This document shows, piece by piece, positions 20,375 through 24,406 of a stretch of DNA of 24,406 bases. Each line of letters starts with the position of its first letter. The first letter of the stretch is position 1. A model generated the notes under the pieces. It ran no database searches, was not told the origin of the DNA, and was given only the letters and a program-made list of their open reading frames with translations. The stretch is from a virus, in the IMG/VR virus record IMGVR_UViG_3300009702_000408, positions 1-24,406 of that record. One strand, written 5' to 3'. A program made the position numbers and the translations under genes.

Positions 20375-21987
20375 TAATTTAACCTCACAGGTCGGCCTGA
20401 TTTATCTCGACCAAATTTTATTACTTGTGGCTGAGACGATCCACCTGTAGGCGGCGTATTTCCGCTTGATCTAATAAATGTCATCGCTTGATCGCTCACT
20501 CTTTTTAATATTTCTTCCTGACTTTGTGATGGTTTAAATGGAAATCGTCCTGTGCTAATATTTTTCCCGGTCTTTCTTGTTTTTTTTACGGTTCGGTTCA
20601 GCAGACTTCCAAGAGTATTCGCAACCGTTGCCGGGTCCCCGCCGGAGCCAACAATGTCAAGGGCGATCTGGAAATCTCTATCAGATAATCCTCGCCCAGT
20701 TTGGCCATTCAACGCCGCGATGGTAAAAGCCAATTCCAGTGTCGCACTTCTAAGTTCCGCGGAATTTTTTGCCAGTGACTCTAATTTATTTTGTTGAGAC
20801 TTACTGAGTGTTTTTGAAGGAGCTTGACCTAATCCAAGGTCTAAAAAACTTGAAAGACTTGTAACCCCTGTCGTAATATTATTGACCTTTTCAGCAAGCC
20901 CACCAGTAAACGTAGACGCGGCTGGAGATTTTCGTAGAATGTCCAGAATATTACTCGCATTGACACTTAAATTATCGACTTGATTCACCGTAGTATTAAA
21001 GTCATCTTGGGCAAGTTGAGATCTTTTCGCTAGTGCTTTTTCTGTTCCTATAGGAACTGCATCAATACTATTGCCTGGGTCTATTCTTTCCTTAAAAGTA
21101 TTTAACTCGTCGCCGTTAAACACATGAGCCTTAACAAAATTTCCTTCCGGGTCTAGTTCTGTAACATCGAAAAATTTTGTACTGGGTTTCCCTTCCGAAC
21201 CGACAGTGGGTGTTCTTTTTCTAAAACCTGTTCTGTTTGCACGTTCTATGTCAGCAGGATCATTTTGATTAAATGAACGGATATTGCCATTTTCGTCAGA
21301 AAGTAAAACGGAATTTTGTTTTTCAACAGTCAGTTTTTTTAATGTGCTCCCATTGGCATTTGCATCAGCGATTACTTTTGGGTCTGCCAGGTCTACAAAA
21401 GTTCGTGTGCCATCCTTATTAATCTGTTCGCCTAATTCAGGTTTATTCTTACGAGGATTTTTAGCTATAACCATATTCTTGTTGTTTAATAATACCGCTC
21501 CAGGCCCTAATGTAGTTTTTTTTCGACCGAGTATAGCTTTTATAACAAGACTACTTTCTTTTTCGGGGAGAGATCGCAAAACAGCGCCTTGCTCACTCGT
21601 AAGCCCCAAGGCTTTTATATTTTGGTCAGATAAAACACCTAACCTCATTTTTTCTTTTTTATTTTCAGTGTTAAAAAGATTACTTATCCCAGTCCCCACC
21701 GCAATACCTCCCACGGGGCCAAGGAAAGGACTAGCGGCTAATCCTGCGAGAGAACCGGCAATAGCGGCCCCCGGAGAATCCGGTAATAAACTTTTTAAAC
21801 TGTCAAGAATCCCTGAACTTTTAGGTGTTGCGACAGGAATATTTGGCATAACAGGAATATTTATTGCGGCAGGAGTATTTACAGCCGGAAGATTTGTAAT
21901 CATGTCCGGGTTGACCCCTGGCGCGGCATTTACATTTGCATTTCCAAGTGCCAATAATCTTAAAATATCATTTTGTGGGCTTGTCAT
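20374..21987 (-). CDS. Internal virion-type protein (537 aa)
   Basis: The first 60 residues are Asn/Pro/Ala-rich and disordered. A glycine-zipper-like hydrophobic segment follows, GAAIAGSLAGLAASPFLGPV then GGIAVGTGI (about 73-101), which could insert in membranes. The remainder is soluble and beta/helical, with GRKKTTLGPGAVLLNNKNMV, then ending in a basic tail (QPQVIKFGRDKSGRPVRLN). The hydrophobic segment and the position between two other candidate ejection proteins suggest a protein that helps form the channel through the host envelope. I cannot assign a named family. The ATG has TAGGAAAATATT upstream. Confidence 0.6.
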   Translation of the reverse strand: MTSPQNDILRLLALGNANVNAAPGVNPDMITNLPAVNTPAAINIPVMPNIPVATPKSSGILDSLKSLLPDSPGAAIAGSLAGLAASPFLGPVGGIAVGTGISNLFNTENKKEKMRLGVLSDQNIKALGLTSEQGAVLRSLPEKESSLVIKAILGRKKTTLGPGAVLLNNKNMVIAKNPRKNKPELGEQINKDGTRTFVDLADPKVIADANANGSTLKKLTVEKQNSVLLSDENGNIRSFNQNDPADIERANRTGFRKRTPTVGSEGKPSTKFFDVTELDPEGNFVKAHVFNGDELNTFKERIDPGNSIDAVPIGTEKALAKRSQLAQDDFNTTVNQVDNLSVNASNILDILRKSPAASTFTGGLAEKVNNITTGVTSLSSFLDLGLGQAPSKTLSKSQQNKLESLAKNSAELRSATLELAFTIAALNGQTGRGLSDRDFQIALDIVGSGGDPATVANTLGSLLNRTVKKTRKTGKNISTGRFPFKPSQSQEEILKRVSDQAMTFIRSSGNTPPTGGSSQPQVIKFGRDKSGRPVRLN

Positions 21988-21996
21988 AATATTTTC

Positions 21997-23055
21997 CTAT
22001 TTGAACCCAAGGGTTGAATTAAACTTTCTTTGTTCAATATTCTGTGATGACTGTGTAGAAGACTGTGCTTGTTTCTGCTCATTCTCAAGAATATTTCTAA
22101 GAATATCAACCACTTGAGTTTGAATTTGTTGATTTGTTGTTTGTGCCTGAGCCATATTTGCAACATTGCCAAGTTGTTGGCCAGTTTGAGTCTGTGAGCC
22201 AAATTGGGCATTAATAGCATTTAAAACATTCGTCAATCTTTCTGCATCGGTTCGCGGCGCTTCCTGACCAAATTGGAATCTTTTCACTGCCTCATCTATT
22301 TTTTGTTGTTCATCGGCAGTTTTACTTCTGCCAATATTAAACAGTTGAGACAGTTCGTTGGTCCGGTTTTGAGCCAACGTTGGAGCAAATTGAGCCGCCG
22401 CCTGCTGACGATTTCTTTCATTTTGAAAAGATTGAAATCCAATATTAGAAGCGATATCGCCAATGTTTCGAGTAAAATCACTATTCGCAATTTGTGTGGC
22501 TCGATCTGCCGCTCCTGAACCTGTTCGATTTGACCCTATAAAATTTGCATTCAGATTCGGCAAAACATTATTTAAAAAAGATTGTTCCACAGGGCGGATA
22601 GCGGCTTGCACTGTATCAGAAATAAACGGATTATGAACTCCATTAAGAATTTTCAGTGTTTCCGCTGTAGACGCCTGCTGAAGGTCGTTCCCGCCAAATA
22701 ATCGATTGATGAGAGCATTTTGGGCTTGTGTCTCTGTTGCGCTCGGATTGGCAACCGTGGAACCCGGAAAAAATTGAGGTGTCTGTGAAAAAGCCTGAGG
22801 GCCAGATTGTAAAAGCTGTTGCAAAAAAGGCAAAGCCTGTTCAGACACATTTCTGCCAGTGGTGATATTAGAGGACTGCTGTGACGTTTGCCCGGATTGA
22901 GATAGCGACTGTTGGAGATTATTTAAAATATCCGTTAATGTTCTATTGGTCGTATCTTGAACAGTAAGATCACGATTACTTGAAGATTGTGTATTTGATT
23001 GTGATTGAGTGTCTTGATTTGTGCCAGAAAAACCTATGCTTCCTAGGAATGACAT
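21997..23055 (-). CDS. Gln/Ser-rich virion protein, ejection or tail-linked (352 aa)
   Basis: The N-terminal 65 residues are Ser/Gln-rich (DTQSQSNTQSSSN). Then comes QALPFLQQLLQSGPQAFSQT, PQFFPGSTVANPSATETQAQ and NALINRL, a layout I recognise from many podophage structural proteins that read FYPGxTVAPxxxxTxxA. Further on it is mainly helical, with an Asn/Gln/Ala-rich coiled region and NRTGSGAADRATQIANSDFT. It ends with a Gln-rich helix. It is probably an internal virion or ejection component, working with the two following genes. The start has GAGGAAAATAAA upstream. There is no enzymatic motif. Confidence 0.65.
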   Translation of the reverse strand: MSFLGSIGFSGTNQDTQSQSNTQSSSNRDLTVQDTTNRTLTDILNNLQQSLSQSGQTSQQSSNITTGRNVSEQALPFLQQLLQSGPQAFSQTPQFFPGSTVANPSATETQAQNALINRLFGGNDLQQASTAETLKILNGVHNPFISDTVQAAIRPVEQSFLNNVLPNLNANFIGSNRTGSGAADRATQIANSDFTRNIGDIASNIGFQSFQNERNRQQAAAQFAPTLAQNRTNELSQLFNIGRSKTADEQQKIDEAVKRFQFGQEAPRTDAERLTNVLNAINAQFGSQTQTGQQLGNVANMAQAQTTNQQIQTQVVDILRNILENEQKQAQSSTQSSQNIEQRKFNSTLGFK

Positions 23056-23066
23056 TTTATTTTCCT

Positions 23067-23384
23067 CTAAAATTGCGTTGCTTCAAACACAAGAAAACCC
23101 ACATTTGCAGACACCGGGTTTAAATTATGATTCACTGTCAATGCGCCATCAACAATACTTACAAGGACAACTGCGGCGGCTTGAGCGGCGGCGTTCTGTG
23201 GTTCCAATATAGCAATCATAGTCGATTTAAATATTGGACTGTTTATCACTGTCTGTGTACCCGCGCCGAGAACAAAAAATCCAGCGTTGTGACTTCCAGA
23301 ACCGACCATAATAGCTCGTAATGTACTTGCCAAAGTGGGCACATCTTTTATATTCGCAGGCGACGGTATTTCATAAAGACTCAT
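23067..23384 (-). CDS. Small structural-type protein (105 aa)
   Basis: The protein starts MSLYEIPSPANIKDVPTLAS, then has a small-residue-rich region (AAAQAAAVVLVSIVDG) and ends in a beta stretch (NVGFLVFEATQF). The composition and position between two virion genes suggest a minor structural component. I do not recognise it. Its ATG overlaps the stop of the preceding gene (ATGA), so it is translated with it. Confidence 0.55.
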   Translation of the reverse strand: MSLYEIPSPANIKDVPTLASTLRAIMVGSGSHNAGFFVLGAGTQTVINSPIFKSTMIAILEPQNAAAQAAAVVLVSIVDGALTVNHNLNPVSANVGFLVFEATQF

Positions 23385-24406
23385 CGTAAACCTAACTTTT
23401 TAACTTTGACATCCAACGCCTTTGCGCTGGTCCATTCTCCCGATATATCCAAACGAAGACGATGGAATCTACCGCGTGAATTTGTAGGAAAAAACCCTTC
23501 TGATTCTAAACTCAATTGATTTCCAAGTATCGGAGTTTCCTGAGATGTATTAACCGTTCCAGTTTGTAATTTTATATTTGTGGCGGTGGCATCAACTACA
23601 GGAAATACTTTTTGAATGTATGTCAAATTGGTATCGCTCAATTCTAAATCGCCTGTGATAAATTGAGCGGCCAATGTAGTTCCACCACCAAAACTCGCGG
23701 CTTTTTTTGCCACCACCGCGCCGTTGGTTATTTTTCCGCCTTTGTAAAAATTATCGTCCATTGGGCCGGCTAGATCGGTATCAAGAGTGCCAAATTGGTC
23801 CAATTGATCGAGAGTGAAGCCCGAAGTGGATATCGTTCCGAGACAATCAATGTCCATTTGTAAAACAGCCCACTTCTCGACTGCATAGTTATATACTAAC
23901 ACACGATTTGGATCGCCACCACTGCTTCCTGGTCCTGGGTATGCCCATAAAATTAATTGTTGTTCTGCGTTAATAAATGAAGATATTCGATTCAGATTTA
24001 AGTCATCAATATCTTTAAAAAAGAATCGATCAATTTTTCCATTGCCTATGCCAGTCAATGAATTATCTTTTCCCATTCGGAACCATCCATCTTCTGACAA
24101 ATAATAAACAGAACCGAGAAAAGGCACCATTGTATTTCCTGCAAGGCAACCGTGGTCTTCTTGAACGCGATCAAAACGAAAAATAGTCTGGCCACCCTCG
24201 AAAGTGGCACGATAGATATGATTTTTTGCCAAAATAACTGGCTGTGCACCGCCTGATATATTCCGTATTTCGCCAGCATCATTTAAATCTTGAAATCCTG
24301 CGAGAGATGCGGCCAAAACTGGAGCCGCAGGATAATATAATGTAGGATCATTGGAAGCACTCCAACGCACTCTGTGAGGAATATGAACGCCTGGATCATT
24401 AGGTGA
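23381..24406 (-). CDS. Virion structural protein, tail-associated beta-propeller type (N-terminus beyond the window)
   Basis: The frame is open to the right edge, with SPNDPGVHIPHRVRWSASND at the edge, so the gene starts outside the window; a GTG at 24370 inside is not the true start. HRVRWSASNDPTLYYP, then YRATFEGGQTIFRFDRVQED, YYLSEDGWFRMG, IGNGKIDRFFFKDIDDLNLN and QLILWAYPGPGS follow the pattern of podophage tail proteins with repeated WxxxxDPTxW and blade-like beta segments. The C-terminal half is also beta-rich and ends GRFHRLRLDISGEWTSAK then VKKLGLR. It probably belongs to the tail tube, hub or nozzle. It overlaps the 105-aa gene by ATGA. Confidence 0.7.
   Translation of the reverse strand, partial: SPNDPGVHIPHRVRWSASNDPTLYYPAAPVLAASLAGFQDLNDAGEIRNISGGAQPVILAKNHIYRATFEGGQTIFRFDRVQEDHGCLAGNTMVPFLGSVYYLSEDGWFRMGKDNSLTGIGNGKIDRFFFKDIDDLNLNRISSFINAEQQLILWAYPGPGSSGGDPNRVLVYNYAVEKWAVLQMDIDCLGTISTSGFTLDQLDQFGTLDTDLAGPMDDNFYKGGKITNGAVVAKKAASFGGGTTLAAQFITGDLELSDTNLTYIQKVFPVVDATATNIKLQTGTVNTSQETPILGNQLSLESEGFFPTNSRGRFHRLRLDISGEWTSAKALDVKVKKLGLR

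Noticed and set aside
21284-22117. A 277-codon open frame on the plus strand opposite the 537-aa gene
   Set aside because: It is antisense to a well-supported gene with a good start, has a composition mirroring the other strand and no recognisable protein motif.
24055-24370. GTG at 24370 as the start of the right-edge structural gene
   Set aside because: The frame stays open to the edge with HIPHRVRWSASNDPT-type family residues running through this codon, so the true start is outside the window.
1-24406. Temperate-phage functions (integrase, repressor, attachment site), tRNA genes, CRISPR arrays or insertion sequences
   Set aside because: None could be supported on either strand; the only mobile-type gene is the HNH-AP2 endonuclease.

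Overview
This window looks like part of the genome of an AT-rich, lytic-type bacteriophage, most likely a podovirus-like phage; the host cannot be named from the sequence. All supported genes lie on the minus strand and are tightly packed, with many ATGA, TAATG or TGATG stop/start overlaps. Most starts have a strong AAGGAG-type ribosome binding site, often in the recurring form AAGGAGTCAnTnATG, so the host uses Shine-Dalgarno initiation. No tRNA, rRNA, CRISPR array, integrase or insertion sequence was seen.

Read in the direction of transcription (right to left), 24406 to 14930 is a virion module. It holds a truncated tail-type structural protein at the right edge, a small structural protein, three large virion proteins resembling podophage DNA-ejection or internal proteins (352, 537 and 968 aa), a collar-domain tail fibre, a small beta-rich protein, a small lipoprotein and a second fibre-like protein. 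The upstream head genes (terminase, portal, capsid) presumably lie beyond the right edge.

The 125-base gap at 14806-14929 separates the modules and carries a good sigma70-type promoter pointing left. Next to it is an HNH-AP2 homing-type endonuclease with an unclear start. From there to the left edge is a DNA replication and nucleotide metabolism module: a Lys-rich DNA-binding-type protein, a DUF2800 RecB/Cas4-like nuclease, a DUF2815 ssDNA-binding protein, a family A DNA polymerase with a proofreading domain, a HAD-like protein lacking its nucleophile, a C5 cytosine methyltransferase, a VRR-NUC nuclease, a DUF1353 protein, an SNF2 helicase, a deoxyribosyltransferase-like enzyme, a metallophosphoesterase, a J-domain protein and, truncated at the left edge, a PrimPol primase-polymerase. 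The polymerase, DUF2800, DUF2815, VRR-NUC, SNF2 and primase set is a recurrent phage replication cassette. Hairpins with T-runs sit after the ssDNA-binding gene and after a small gene upstream of the polymerase, probably grading expression.

The most interesting observation is a 257-codon reading frame nested in the +1 frame inside the cytosine methyltransferase gene. It has its own GGAGG ribosome binding site and encodes a protein with WPTP repeats and an LNPxWVEWLMGxPxGWTD tail, a family I recognise as standalone phage proteins. Other points of note are a secreted or membrane protein whose start lies inside the metallophosphoesterase gene, a 33-residue membrane protein, and a possible frameshifted start for the homing endonuclease.
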